A stretch of 64,000 bases of DNA from Vibrio pacinii DSM 19139 (GCF_000711795.1 NZ_KL543977.1:62001-126000); one strand, 5' to 3'; shown: positions 26,804 to 36,226, counted from the first letter of the stretch. Notes: a model not told the origin generated them from the letters alone. Numbers and translations are program-made.

Positions 26804-27151
26804 ATGACACCAGTAGGAATGGAGCCAGCCAAGCTGTCACCGACCCAGCAGGTAAAGCCTCAAGCAGCTGCAGCTGACGCCGCCTCTAAACCAGCCCCAC
26901 TCAAAGTGGAGCAAAATAAAGTGACCCTTTCCGATGAAGGTAAAGCGCTTTTAGCTGCTCTTCAAGAGATTGATAAAGAAAGTAAAATTGCTGATAAGAG
27001 CGTCGGCGAGAAAGTCGAGTCGTTTGCCCATGGCGCACTAGGGATGGATCATCCAGACAAAATTGAACAAGAGGAAGATGGTTCGTATTCTGCAGGGCAA
27101 TATCTTTCCGCAGCGGCAACGGTTGGTGGCATTCTGCTGGCACTCATTTAG
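26804..27151 (+). CDS. Small conserved-looking protein with C-terminal hydrophobic tail
   Basis: 115 residues. AAGGAGATC stands just before the ATG, a very strong ribosome-binding site. The first 40 residues are rich in Pro, Ala, Gln and Lys and look disordered. A charged helical part follows (TLSDEGKALLAALQEIDKES), then an acidic stretch, and finally SAAATVGGILLALI at the very end, which could be a tail anchor. There is no signal peptide or catalytic motif, and I cannot assign a family or function. The upstream region holds a strong hairpin and tandem repeats, which suggests regulated expression. It is transcribed alone. Confidence 0.7.
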   Translation: MTPVGMEPAKLSPTQQVKPQAAAADAASKPAPLKVEQNKVTLSDEGKALLAALQEIDKESKIADKSVGEKVESFAHGALGMDHPDKIEQEEDGSYSAGQYLSAAATVGGILLALI

Positions 27152-27553
27152 GGTCTTGCCAGCTTGGCCATAACCCTCTATTCCCCTCACGACAAATCAC
27201 CCGGTTTGTCGAGAATTAGCTGTGGATCCGATAATTTCATCCTTTTTAAATCATGACATCATTGCGCGTGGCTGATTTCAACATTCAATAAACTAACATT
27301 TTTGGACTGACATTAATGCTACTCTCAATGGCTATTTTGTTGATATCTTTTTCTAAATAAGTTCCAACGCTTTCCTCACCATTACTCAACACAACCGCTC
27401 TCTTGATTCAAAGCTCAGTAATTGGTGAGCTTTTTCTATCCCTTGTAACAGAAGCCGTGACGCCTTGTTGTTATCATTTTGCAACCAAAGTGAAATATTC
27501 ACGAAATAAATCAATGTTTTAATTATTGCGCTTTTATAAACAAGGACCATTTA
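27152..27553. other. Intergenic region before the alkaline phosphatase gene, with an orphan terminator
   Basis: 402 bp. It contains a hairpin CGACAAA / TTTGTCG (27190-27211 region) and a terminator-like hairpin at 27411-27436. I see no ORF with a ribosome-binding site and no clear Pho box. The alkaline phosphatase promoter must lie after about 27440. Confidence 0.5.
27411..27436 (+). terminator. Orphan intrinsic terminator
   Basis: AAGCTCA / TGAGCTT stem with an 8-nt loop followed by TTTCT. It is 260 bp past the nearest plus-strand stop codon, so it may end an untranslated RNA rather than that gene. Confidence 0.5.
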
Positions 27554-29131
27554 ATGAAGCTCTATATAAAACCAATTATTGCCGCAGTGGCAACGTCTAC
27601 GCTCTCTTTTAGTGTCATTTCAGCAGAAATCAAAAACGTTATCTTAATGATTGGCGATGGTATGGGGCCACAGCAAGTTGGCCTACTCGAAACCTACGCT
27701 AATCAAGCTCCCAACTCTATCTATCAAGGTAAAAAAACCGCGCTCTATCAACTGGCAGAACAAGGTGTCATTGGCTCCTCCTTAACCCATCCAGAAGATG
27801 CGATTGTGGTCGACTCCGCTTGTTCAGCGACTATGCTCGCAACCGGTATTTATACTGGTTCTGAAGTGATTGGTATCGATGCACAAGGTAACCACGTAGA
27901 GACCGTTCTTGAAAAAGCAAAACGCGCGGGCAAAGCGACGGGGCTTGTGTCTGACACACGTTTGACCCATGCCACCCCAGCTGCTTTTGCCGCCCACCAG
28001 CCGCATCGTTCCCTTGAGAATGACATTGCTTCCGACATGCTAGCCACTGGCGTCGATGTGATGTTATCGGGTGGTCTACGTCATTGGATTCCTCAGTCAA
28101 CCAATGACAAAGGTGATACTTATCAGCAGCTTGAAAAGCTTACTCAAGGCGATGTTTACCTTAAGTCAAAACGTAAAGACCAACGTAACCTTCTCACAGA
28201 AGCACAGCAAAGTGGTTACCAACTTGCGTTTAATCGCAGCATGTTGGACAACGCAAAAGGCGATAAACTACTAGGCCTATTTGCCTATTCTGGGATGAAT
28301 GATGGTATCGCTTATCGTAACGAGAAAGACGATCCTCAACGCAGCCAACCAAGCCTAAAAGAGATGACCAATAAAGCGCTCGAAGTATTGGCGAAAGACA
28401 AAGACGGTTTCTTCTTGATGGTTGAAGGTGGGCAGATTGACTGGGCGGGACACAGTAACGATGCAGGTACCATGCTGCAAGAATTGATTAAGTTTGATGA
28501 AGCAGTTCAATCTGTCTACGACTGGGCAAAAGATCGTGACGACACCATTGTGATTGTGACCGCTGACCACGAAACAGGTTCATTTGGTTTTAGTTATTCA
28601 TCAAATAACTTGCCTCAACCACAAAAGCGTTCAGGAAAAGCATTTGAAAATCGCGACTACGCACCAAATTTCAACTTTGGCGCTTTTAATATCCTCGATG
28701 GCTTATACAACCAAAAACTCAGCTACTACGCGATGATCAGCCAATTTGAAAAACTCGAAAAAGCGCAACAGACACCTGAAAAACTCGCAGAAATTGTCAA
28801 CCAAAACAGTGCATTCCCTATTACGCCAGCGCAAGCGGCGAACATACTGAAAAGCAAGCCCAACCCATACCGTTTAGCAGGTCATAGCTATCTATCGGTA
28901 GAAGAAGTGCCAGCAATTAACGACTTTGATGCTTTCTTCCCGTACAACGACCGTGGCAACCTGCTGGCGCGTGAACAAGCGACCGGACAAAACATTGTTT
29001 GGGGAACGGGCACGCATACTCATACGCCTGTAAATGTATTCGCTTGGGGTCCTGCGGAAAAAGTGTTACCTGTCTCTAAAATCATGCACCACTCAGAACT
29101 TGGCGAGTTCATTAAATCTCAAGTGAAATAG
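27554..29131 (+). CDS. Alkaline phosphatase (Vibrio VAP type)
   Basis: Periplasmic or secreted phosphomonoesterase that frees phosphate from organic esters. 525 residues with a Sec signal peptide ending near residue 23 (SVISA), so the mature protein begins about AEIKNVILMIGDGMG. The metal motif is MIGDGMGPQQ. The nucleophile is Ser88 in VVDSACSATMLATG, equal to Ser65 of mature VAP. TRLTHATPAAF, MVEGGQIDWAGHS, TADHETGSFGF and the C-terminal GTGTHTHTPVNVFAWG complete the two-zinc and magnesium site. The long region between the last two motifs corresponds to the insert loops of the cold-active Vibrio enzyme of solved structure, to which this is very similar by eye. I leave the symbol empty because this subgroup is distinct from E. 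coli PhoA. Confidence 0.95.
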   Translation: MKLYIKPIIAAVATSTLSFSVISAEIKNVILMIGDGMGPQQVGLLETYANQAPNSIYQGKKTALYQLAEQGVIGSSLTHPEDAIVVDSACSATMLATGIYTGSEVIGIDAQGNHVETVLEKAKRAGKATGLVSDTRLTHATPAAFAAHQPHRSLENDIASDMLATGVDVMLSGGLRHWIPQSTNDKGDTYQQLEKLTQGDVYLKSKRKDQRNLLTEAQQSGYQLAFNRSMLDNAKGDKLLGLFAYSGMNDGIAYRNEKDDPQRSQPSLKEMTNKALEVLAKDKDGFFLMVEGGQIDWAGHSNDAGTMLQELIKFDEAVQSVYDWAKDRDDTIVIVTADHETGSFGFSYSSNNLPQPQKRSGKAFENRDYAPNFNFGAFNILDGLYNQKLSYYAMISQFEKLEKAQQTPEKLAEIVNQNSAFPITPAQAANILKSKPNPYRLAGHSYLSVEEVPAINDFDAFFPYNDRGNLLAREQATGQNIVWGTGTHTHTPVNVFAWGPAEKVLPVSKIMHHSELGEFIKSQVK

Positions 29132-29158
29132 CCTGGACAGATTTCGCTTGGGCTAATC

Positions 29159-29180
29159 AACGCCCTACGGAGCGTTTTTT
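29159..29180 (+). terminator. Weak terminator after alkaline phosphatase
   Basis: AACGC / GCGTT short stem followed by a T run, about 28 bp after the stop. Confidence 0.5.
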
Positions 29181-29228
29181 AGTTCGCCACAGACATTGTC
29201 TGTTGTTGGCGATGCCCTTATCTCAGCA

Positions 29229-29268
29229 ACAAAAAAGTCCGAGTGTTATTAAAAACACTCGGACTTTG
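29229..29268 (-). terminator. Intrinsic terminator of the chitinase gene
   Basis: Perfect 14-bp stem AAAGTCCGAGTGTT / AACACTCGGACTTT. A runs at 29231-29236 give a T run on the minus strand. It lies 70 bp after the chitinase stop. Confidence 0.85.
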
Positions 29269-29338
29269 GACTCTTTAGAAGAGGGGTTCATAGGCCAGCA
29301 TTAACTGCTGACGATCTCCGCTAGTTTAAAGGTAATTA

Positions 29339-32242
29339 TTACTTACTCGCGTTGATCATATCGTTGAAGTAGTTCACTTGATTTGACATAGACAGACCTT
29401 GGTTGTTCGAACCCAAAGTCCACATAAAGAAGCCCCCATAACCATTGTCTTTCTGCCATTGTGCGCGTTTTAGATTGTTTGCACGGCTTTCAACGAAAGC
29501 GCCATCGGGTCCCCACTGACTGTTGATTGTATTACCTAAAACAATCTTCGACTTGTCGCCAATGTGTCGAGCATAGTTGTTCATCGCGACATCGTAGAGG
29601 AAGTTTTCACCCGCGTCGTAAGTCATCACATTGAAGAAATCAACGTCATGCTTGGTATCCTCTATAAGGTCAATCACTTCACCATGGTGAGATGAACGAC
29701 CAGATGGCTCAATGTAAGAACAATTTTCGAATACGCCTGCATCCTGACATTCAACCGGATCGGCGCCCACGTGGTAAGTCGTTAATGACAATACTTTTTT
29801 ATCGGCTACTTTTTGACGGATTAGCTTTATCAATGCCGTTAGATCTTGATTCTCTTTGTCGGTAATCCGAGCTGCTTTTTCAAAGTCAAAATCCAATCCG
29901 CCAATTTGAACGTAACCAGCTAATTGGTATTTGCTGTAATCACAATTGCCACTCCAATCTGTCGCCAGACATTCACCAACTACTTCTTCAGGTTTAAGGT
30001 TTTTCTTGTACACAGGGTACGGAGTGTTGACTAAGTCGACAAGACTGTTGGCAACCGCTTCACGGCTTTGCTCTGTGCTGATTTGAGACCAAATACTTTC
30101 ATACGTCTGACCACCAAAAGCGACCATCATTGTGACATTGCTTTGATCATACTTTAAGGTCGTCCATGCTAAATACGGAGCTGGCATCCAGTCTGGGTTA
30201 TAATTTGGTGGCGTTAGCATGTTATCAGAGACGGTGATATTACCGTTGGCATCCCACCGACCGAATGACAGTAAGTAGCCATCACCTTTTGAGTTAAGCA
30301 GTTCTTCGTGATCGTTTAACCCCCAAGAGGTTAGGTAACTAATCGAGCGATCTGAGTTATCCATTAAACCACCATCTCCAGCCCCTGCGCCCGTATTCTC
30401 TTTTACAGTAATGTTCGATGGTGCAGAAGTTTGCTTATGGTTTGCTGTGTTGGCCGCTTCTGCAGAGATTACGTGACGGCCAGGTTGCGCTCCTAACCAT
30501 TGGTATTCGTAAGGGGCTTCTGTATCTTTGAAAAGCGTATTGCCATTTGACATAAAGGTTACTGAAGTCACCTTACCTTCATAACTTTCCGCATCCGCTT
30601 TGATTGAAATAGCGTGGCCTTCAGTAAAGCTGGAACCATCGACAGGTGAAGACAAGGACACCATCAGGTCTTCATCCGTGACAGCGATAGACATTGGGAT
30701 GGTTTCTGCGCTTGCATTTTGATCATCATATGCAACGGCCGTTAGCGTATATTGGCCTTCACGTTGACCGGGGACCGTAAGGGTATACAGATCGCTGCCC
30801 GAAGATTTCGTCGACGTGGTAACCACTTCTCCGTTCAGTTTCACTTCAACACGTTCAACGCTAGTATCGTCTGTCGCTTTCACAATTACATTAAATGGTT
30901 GATTTGGTGATATTTTGCTTCCATCTTGTGGTGATTGTACATTCACTTCTGGCACAGGGTTATGGTCGCATTGACCCTCTTCACTCCACGCATCTTTCCA
31001 TGCACCTGGGTAGTTAGGATCGCCAGTACCCGGAGTCCAGACTGAATTGCCACACCATCCTGCCACTTTACATGTATAGATATTACCAATATTGGTGACT
31101 TGATCACCCATCTTGTAAGCCACACCGTTTTCGTATTGCGGGACATCGCCACAACTGTTACTCGCATCCGTTACTGTAATGGTTAAGCTTTGGCGTGTGA
31201 CATGACGTTCATCATCTCGAGCTTCTACGCGAATTGGCACCGTACCCTTGGTTTGAGGCGTCCAGTCACAGGAAAAGTCATGATGAGCTTTCGCATCTAG
31301 ATTACAAACTTCGACATTATTTGCAAAGAACTTAACGTTCGATAGATCGTCATCAGCATCAAACACATCCGCTTCAATCGTTACGATTTCGCCTTTTTTA
31401 TGCGAAGAGCCCGCTTGCGGAGAAACAAAATGCACTACAGGAGGGTTGGCTGCTGTCGATTCTGACTCTACTGACACTGTTACCTTTTGCTCTGATAGTT
31501 TCTCACCTTCATCATCAAAAGCTATGACAGAAATCGCAGCAGCACCGACTTCAGTTGGTTGCCATTCTTGCAAATACTCTTTTGTGCCTGCCACAACAGG
31601 CTGTTGTGCTAGTTTAGTGTTGTTAACCCAAAACTCGAGCTTATCAGCCCCCTCACCTTCAACACTCGTTATAATATCGACATTAGATCCCTTATAAATA
31701 ACAGAGCCTTGTGTTGGTGAAAGGATATCTAGAGAGACCTCTGGCGATGGCGTGACTTCACCATCAGTTTTCACCACAACAGAATCTTCAAACGCATTGA
31801 TATCTTTCAATTCGCCACCAAACGCGAGTGTCAGTGTTGCCGATTCACCTGAAGCAAGTGTACTGTCTACCCAAGAACCAGTTGGGAACTTAAGTTTAAC
31901 TGAGTTGAGAACGCCATTTGACTGAGGAGTGTGCGTGATTTTCCATGATGGATAAGATAAATCAGATGATGCCCACCCAATATCATTAATCGCAACTGGC
32001 AATACGAACTCAATCACTGCTTCGTGCATGTTTTCTGCTGCGGAGCCTGTATTTTTCACTTCAAGTTTATAACTGCTCCACCACTCACTCTCAGATTGTG
32101 AATTCACTCCCGTGCTAAATTCAGACGCCATTGCTTGAGAAATCGGACTTAACAAGAAACCAGAAAATAGAACAGCCAATCCTACCGTTCGAAAACCGTT
32201 CATCGTTATTTCTGCCGAACGTTTCCTATATTGAATCATCAT
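29339..32242 (-). CDS. Secreted multidomain GH18 chitinase / chitodextrinase
   Basis: Hydrolyses chitin or its oligomers outside the cell or in the periplasm. 967 residues from the ATG at 32242; an ATG at 32203 gives a more classical signal peptide (MNGFRTVGLAVLFSG, with a cut after AMA). Order: signal; cellulose-binding-like N-terminal domain (to about 150); two Big/PKD-like beta domains with SPxxGS repeats; a CBM5/12 chitin-binding module (YENGVAYKMGDQVTNIG, YTCKVAGWCG, PNYPGAWKDAW); two more beta domains; a short Gly linker; and a C-terminal GH18 barrel. The catalytic strand reads IGGLDFDFEKA, keeping DxDxE but with Gly at the usual first Asp of DxxDxDxE. FFNVMTYD and GGFFMWTLG are GH18 strands. 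A terminator follows. Confidence 0.9.
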   Translation of the reverse strand: MMIQYRKRSAEITMNGFRTVGLAVLFSGFLLSPISQAMASEFSTGVNSQSESEWWSSYKLEVKNTGSAAENMHEAVIEFVLPVAINDIGWASSDLSYPSWKITHTPQSNGVLNSVKLKFPTGSWVDSTLASGESATLTLAFGGELKDINAFEDSVVVKTDGEVTPSPEVSLDILSPTQGSVIYKGSNVDIITSVEGEGADKLEFWVNNTKLAQQPVVAGTKEYLQEWQPTEVGAAAISVIAFDDEGEKLSEQKVTVSVESESTAANPPVVHFVSPQAGSSHKKGEIVTIEADVFDADDDLSNVKFFANNVEVCNLDAKAHHDFSCDWTPQTKGTVPIRVEARDDERHVTRQSLTITVTDASNSCGDVPQYENGVAYKMGDQVTNIGNIYTCKVAGWCGNSVWTPGTGDPNYPGAWKDAWSEEGQCDHNPVPEVNVQSPQDGSKISPNQPFNVIVKATDDTSVERVEVKLNGEVVTTSTKSSGSDLYTLTVPGQREGQYTLTAVAYDDQNASAETIPMSIAVTDEDLMVSLSSPVDGSSFTEGHAISIKADAESYEGKVTSVTFMSNGNTLFKDTEAPYEYQWLGAQPGRHVISAEAANTANHKQTSAPSNITVKENTGAGAGDGGLMDNSDRSISYLTSWGLNDHEELLNSKGDGYLLSFGRWDANGNITVSDNMLTPPNYNPDWMPAPYLAWTTLKYDQSNVTMMVAFGGQTYESIWSQISTEQSREAVANSLVDLVNTPYPVYKKNLKPEEVVGECLATDWSGNCDYSKYQLAGYVQIGGLDFDFEKAARITDKENQDLTALIKLIRQKVADKKVLSLTTYHVGADPVECQDAGVFENCSYIEPSGRSSHHGEVIDLIEDTKHDVDFFNVMTYDAGENFLYDVAMNNYARHIGDKSKIVLGNTINSQWGPDGAFVESRANNLKRAQWQKDNGYGGFFMWTLGSNNQGLSMSNQVNYFNDMINASK

Positions 32243-32497
32243 TGTTGTGAGCACCCATGTTTAATTTGATAACTTATTCAGTAAATTGAGAGAGGGGGGG
32301 TATTAAAGGCGATCAGACATCATTCGCGACAAAGTCGCAGGACTTTTCTGATTAAAATTAACCTCACCTATCTCACGTACGTTATAGACACCCAGTTTAG
32401 AACTCAGTGAATAACGGACCAGTATTTGACCTTATCGCTCCAATGAATAGAACTAAACAATGCGTTTAGTCACTGCTCTTCTAGAGGAAAGATAATC

Positions 32498-32539
32498 ATG
32501 GCGGCTTGCTACCAAGATGAAGATGTTTTACAAAAATAG
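32498..32539 (+). CDS. Possible 13-residue micro-ORF
   Basis: ATG at 32498 preceded by AGAGGAAAG at ideal spacing. It encodes MAACYQDEDVLQK and stops at 32539, 11 bp before a hairpin followed by TTTTA. The start context is as good as that of real genes, and the short transcript with its own terminator looks deliberate. There is no homology I can recall, and such short ORFs also occur by chance. Confidence 0.3.
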   Translation: MAACYQDEDVLQK

Positions 32540-32549
32540 CAGATAAAGT

Positions 32550-32573
32550 AGAGCGCCAATCGACGCTCTTTTA
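32550..32573 (+). terminator. Hairpin 3' of the micro-ORF / mscS
   Basis: AGAGCG / CGCTCT stem with an 8-nt loop. TTTT follows on the plus strand; on the minus strand, after the mscS stop, the tract is weaker (ACTTTA). It may serve either transcript. Confidence 0.5.
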
Positions 32574-32581
32574 TGAAGTGA

Positions 32582-34258
32582 TTAGGCAGTGTGATCTTGA
32601 TTGACCATGTGCAAATGGACATCTTGTTGTGGGAAAGGAATCGAGATCGCTTCTTTATCGAACCTAAGCTTGACCTCTTTCGTCACATCCCAATAAACGT
32701 CCCAATAGTCATCCGTTTTCACCCATGGACGAACAATGAAATCGACCGAAGAGGTATTAAGTGTGTGCACTTTGACCATCGGCTCAGGAGTACGTAATAC
32801 CGAGGGGTGTGAGGTGATAATGTCAGTCAAAACCAGCTCTGCTTTTAGCAGATCATCGGCATAACCGATACCAAACACCATATCAACGCGACGAACACGC
32901 TCATGAGTAACGTTCTTGATAACATCACCCCAAATTTTGCTGTTCGGAATAATAATGATCTGATTATCAAACGTTTTAATGGTGGTGTTAACCAAACTCA
33001 TATGGCTGACCTTACCATCAACGCCACCCGCAAAAACAAAGTCACCCACATCAAACGGACGATAGATTAGTAACATCATCCCCGCCGCAAAGTTCGACAG
33101 GGTATCTTGCAAGGCAAAACCAATAATCACACCTGCAATCCCGAAACCAGTCAGCACAGGGGCAAGGTTTAAGCCAATTTGTGACAAGGCGACTAAAAAG
33201 CCAATCACCCAGATGAACTTGCCTGACATGCCGATAAAGAAGTCTTGCATCAAGTGCGACAAATTGAGGTTTTTGGTCACCACTGTCTTACTCACGACTT
33301 TACGCACCAACTTTGCGAGCATACTTGTCGCAAGCAGGATTAAGGCAAAGACAAACAGTTGGAATAAATGCTGGGGTGCATTATTGACCATCCAATGCCA
33401 TAAGTTGTCCGTCCAAGTTGTCACAATCGCTAACATTACCGGACCATTGAGCAAATCTTGAGTAATACTGCCGGTCACTTCAAACTGCAAGCGTTTGTAC
33501 TCGGCACTATCGATATCAAGCTTGTCTGCTAGGTTAATCAGTGTAGAGAGGCTGTCGACCGCAATACTCATGCGCTGTTTAATCACCAACTGATTAAGTT
33601 GCAATGCTGATTTTTCCGACTCTGGACTGACCGTAAGTTGCTTACCAACCACACTTATCTGTTGATTAAAGTACTCAACAGATGCGGACACTAATCGCAG
33701 CCTTTTCAGCACCACATTGCGCAGTTGCTCTTCTGCCACGGCTTCATCAAGACCGAGCGCTTTGAGCCACTGAATATTCTGCCAACGGGAGGTAATGACT
33801 TCATCAAGGTAATGTTGTAACTCTTGATATTCGGTAATCAACGACAATCGCTCGGTATTCTCAGCTTCATCGATTTTTACGTTCAGTGCTTTGATCTTAC
33901 TTTCAAGATAGGCAGTGGCATTGCTGGTGTACTTTCGTTGCATTTCCACTTGCGCAATCAACATTTCCTTATCAATGCTTTGGCTGTTGATCGCACTCGT
34001 CAGTTGCGCTCTGAGCTCTTCATTTTTTTGAAATAACTTGAGTTGCAGAGCATCCTTTTCATCGCCGCTGGCACTGTTCAAAGAATCACTCAGATCTTTT
34101 AAATCGCTATTAATTGTCTGCAGCGCTATTGCGTCTCGAGATAATACCGGTTGCGTGGACTCTTCGACAGCATGAGCATTCAGGCTGACAACCAAGGCTA
34201 GCACCGCAACCAGTGACCAGCAGAAAAAAGAGAAATGTGAACGTTTGACTTGTCCCAT
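32582..34258 (-). CDS. MscS-family mechanosensitive channel with periplasmic coiled-coil domain
   Basis: 558 residues from the ATG at 34258, chosen because TGAGG precedes it; an upstream in-frame start seven codons earlier would contain that site. A signal peptide (CWSLVAVLALVVSLNAHA) is followed by about 250 residues of predicted helical coiled coil in the periplasm. Membrane helices follow (LFQLFVFALILLATSMLA, FIWVIGFLVALSQIGLNL), then the MscS pore helix TGFGIAGVIIGFALQDTLSNFAAGMMLLIYRPFDVGDFV, which has the Gly/Ala-rich TM3 packing, and the cytoplasmic beta domain (VDGKVSHMSLVNTTIKTFDNQIIIIPNS). This is a medium-size MscS homologue; such channels release solutes on hypo-osmotic shock. It is transcribed alone. 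Confidence 0.9.
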   Translation of the reverse strand: MGQVKRSHFSFFCWSLVAVLALVVSLNAHAVEESTQPVLSRDAIALQTINSDLKDLSDSLNSASGDEKDALQLKLFQKNEELRAQLTSAINSQSIDKEMLIAQVEMQRKYTSNATAYLESKIKALNVKIDEAENTERLSLITEYQELQHYLDEVITSRWQNIQWLKALGLDEAVAEEQLRNVVLKRLRLVSASVEYFNQQISVVGKQLTVSPESEKSALQLNQLVIKQRMSIAVDSLSTLINLADKLDIDSAEYKRLQFEVTGSITQDLLNGPVMLAIVTTWTDNLWHWMVNNAPQHLFQLFVFALILLATSMLAKLVRKVVSKTVVTKNLNLSHLMQDFFIGMSGKFIWVIGFLVALSQIGLNLAPVLTGFGIAGVIIGFALQDTLSNFAAGMMLLIYRPFDVGDFVFAGGVDGKVSHMSLVNTTIKTFDNQIIIIPNSKIWGDVIKNVTHERVRRVDMVFGIGYADDLLKAELVLTDIITSHPSVLRTPEPMVKVHTLNTSSVDFIVRPWVKTDDYWDVYWDVTKEVKLRFDKEAISIPFPQQDVHLHMVNQDHTA

Positions 34259-34369
34259 ATTTACCTCAAAAAGACTCAAACAAGTCTTTGTTTTACAAAT
34301 TGATGCTTTCTAGTGTACACCACTCTCCGTACAAGTTTTGCATTCTCACTGTTAGCCGTCAGCAAATAC

Positions 34370-34398
34370 AAAAACAGCCGCGAATGGCGGCTGTTTGT
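34370..34398 (-). terminator. Intrinsic terminator of ycgN
   Basis: AAACAGCCGC / GCGGCTGTTT-type stem (AAACAGCC with GGCTGTTT, GAAT loop), just after the ycgN stop; A-rich on the left, giving T on the minus strand. Confidence 0.8.
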
Positions 34399-34403
34399 CT
34401 CAA

Positions 34404-34841
34404 CTAGTCTCGGTTAGGATGATTCAAAATGTGATCTTCCCAATTGACGACATCAATTTCGTAAACCACCTTATTACGCACGCTTTCACCGGCGGCATGC
34501 ATGGCAGATTTGGAACCTGAGATCAATGGGTGCCACTCTGGCAGAGGTTGTTTTTCTGCCAGCAAACGATACGCGCATGTGTGTGGAAGCCAGGTAAAGT
34601 CGTCGATATCATCACGAGTCAACTTTGTGCACTCTTCACCTGAGGTGAAACGGTTTGGGTAATCTTTACACGAACAGGTTTTGCTGTTTAACCAGCTACA
34701 TGCAACATTGGTGTAATAGATCTCATCACTGTCTTCATCCATCAATTTATGCAGACAACATTTACCACAGCCATCACACAAAGATTCCCACTCTTGTTCA
34801 GTCATCTCTTCTAATGATTTTTGTTGCCAAAACTGCGTCAT
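34404..34841 (-). CDS. ycgN: YcgN family cysteine-cluster protein (UPF0260)
   Basis: 145 residues, close to E. coli YcgN (153). The cysteine pattern CDGCGKCCLHK, VACSWLNSKTCSCKDYPNR, ECTKL and TCAYRLL is that of the YkgJ/UPF0260 group, thought to bind a metal or Fe-S centre. The function is unknown. The conserved C-terminal half includes LPEWHPLISGS and VNWEDHI. A terminator follows directly. It stands immediately outside the left end of the T6SS cluster, about 100 bp from vasL. Confidence 0.92.
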   Translation of the reverse strand: MTQFWQQKSLEEMTEQEWESLCDGCGKCCLHKLMDEDSDEIYYTNVACSWLNSKTCSCKDYPNRFTSGEECTKLTRDDIDDFTWLPHTCAYRLLAEKQPLPEWHPLISGSKSAMHAAGESVRNKVVYEIDVVNWEDHILNHPNRD

Positions 34842-34944
34842 GTGTCTAAACCCTAACTACTCGAGTACTTGATGAAAAAGCAAAGCCGAATTTATATAGA
34901 TCCTGAGCCGAAAGTGCAAGTAGTTAGGGTGAACATTCTATTAA

Positions 34945-36204
34945 CTACTGTTCAAGCATTTGATTTAACTGCGCCACTTTCCAACTTAAATTGTTTAGCC
35001 TGCGTTTGAGCTCTTCAAACTCTTGTTGTGCTTGCTGATATTGCTGCTTCTCTATCAACTCTTCAACGTACCCTACGCGGCCGTATATTGGCGATAGACT
35101 GACCGCAAAAGACTCTAACGATTTTGTTTCGTTGGCCACATCAGACCAACGACGCTTTTTCGCTAACAGTGCAACATTGGCCATTTTGGTGCGAATTTCA
35201 CTAAAGCGAGCGACAAACTCGTCCGCTTGCTCAAGAGCGTATTGCTGATCTTGACCAAGCTGATCACTGATTGCAACTACCTGCTCATTATCTGCATAGA
35301 GCTGCTGCAAAATGTTGAGCTGCTCCATTGCCTCTAAATAAGGCTGCTCTATCGACACCTGGGTGTTGCGCTTAATCGACGCTTGATACATAGGCACCAT
35401 TTCATTGCGAAATGACTGCAGTGTATCTGGGCTGGTGAATTCAACAAAGTCAGGTAAATTGCGACTGTCGAGCGAAGGTACTTCAACCGATTGTTTGTAA
35501 TAATATTTATGAAAAAGATCGGGGTGACTATAAGCCCACAACCCGCCCCCGCCAATCACGCTGCCCAGTAAACCCGCAGCAACTAAACCCAAACGAAAAC
35601 GTTGTGGGCTAACTTTCTCACTGGATTCTTGGCGCTGTTTTTCTTGGCGCTTGAGCGCCGTATGGTAGCGCGTTTCTATCTGATCAATATGCTCGAACAA
35701 AACAAACCCTACCCCCTCGAAGTTAACCCTTTGTTCTGGTTGTTGCAGAGTTAACCAATCATTAATCCGTTCACACAAGCGTTCACTGCGATACAAATCG
35801 CGAAGCTGTTCCTGAGTCGGTTTCATCTTTTTCAGCTCAGGGATCGCTTTACCATTGACCCAATCGAGAACTTCTTTGCGCATTTTGGCCGACTTAGTGT
35901 CTGGTTTTGGTAATACCAATAAACACTGCATAATTAACTCTAAGCCGTTAGCATAACCGGTCAGCCCTTCTATTTTGAGTTTAGCAATGGTCATGTAACT
36001 GCTAAGCAACAGATCAATACCAGGTCCTTTGGCTAGTGCTTCACAACACTCATAAACCGCTTGCCAATTCGTCCCACCCGAAAGTGGATTAAAGCGTGCA
36101 TTAATTTCATCACGTACCTGTTGGTAGTGTTCAAGGTGTCGAATCGCTTGTGAGTCTGAAACGATATGGTAAACATTGTGATCAAGAAAAATCGTTGTGG
36201 ACAT
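34945..36204 (-). CDS. vasL: T6SS protein VasL (ImpA-N / VasL domain)
   Basis: 419 residues from the ATG at 36204, with AGGA upstream; a TTG at 36228 would start inside a hairpin. The N-terminal ImpA-related domain shows NARFNPLSGGTNWQAVYECCEALAKGPGIDLLLSSYMTIAKL, as in TssA-like proteins. A single membrane helix follows (LGLVAAGLLGSVIGGGGLWAYS, near residues 205-226), and then a helical C-terminal VasL domain. In V. cholerae the gene also follows vasK (VCA0121). TssA-like membrane proteins of this type are thought to act at the sheath or membrane complex; the exact role here is inferred. It is the last gene of the cluster and is separated from tssM by a strong hairpin. Confidence 0.88.
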   Translation of the reverse strand: MSTTIFLDHNVYHIVSDSQAIRHLEHYQQVRDEINARFNPLSGGTNWQAVYECCEALAKGPGIDLLLSSYMTIAKLKIEGLTGYANGLELIMQCLLVLPKPDTKSAKMRKEVLDWVNGKAIPELKKMKPTQEQLRDLYRSERLCERINDWLTLQQPEQRVNFEGVGFVLFEHIDQIETRYHTALKRQEKQRQESSEKVSPQRFRLGLVAAGLLGSVIGGGGLWAYSHPDLFHKYYYKQSVEVPSLDSRNLPDFVEFTSPDTLQSFRNEMVPMYQASIKRNTQVSIEQPYLEAMEQLNILQQLYADNEQVVAISDQLGQDQQYALEQADEFVARFSEIRTKMANVALLAKKRRWSDVANETKSLESFAVSLSPIYGRVGYVEELIEKQQYQQAQQEFEELKRRLNNLSWKVAQLNQMLEQ

Positions 36205-36226
36205 GGAAACTTCGGTCCTAGTAGTC

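Larger units (their letters stand above)
32243..32581. other. Intergenic region chitinase / mscS with mini-ORF and hairpin
   Basis: 339 bp. It should contain the leftward chitinase promoter. It also has a run of seven G near 32290, a 13-codon plus-strand ORF with a strong ribosome-binding site (32498) and a terminator-like hairpin (32550), each reported separately. Confidence 0.5.
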
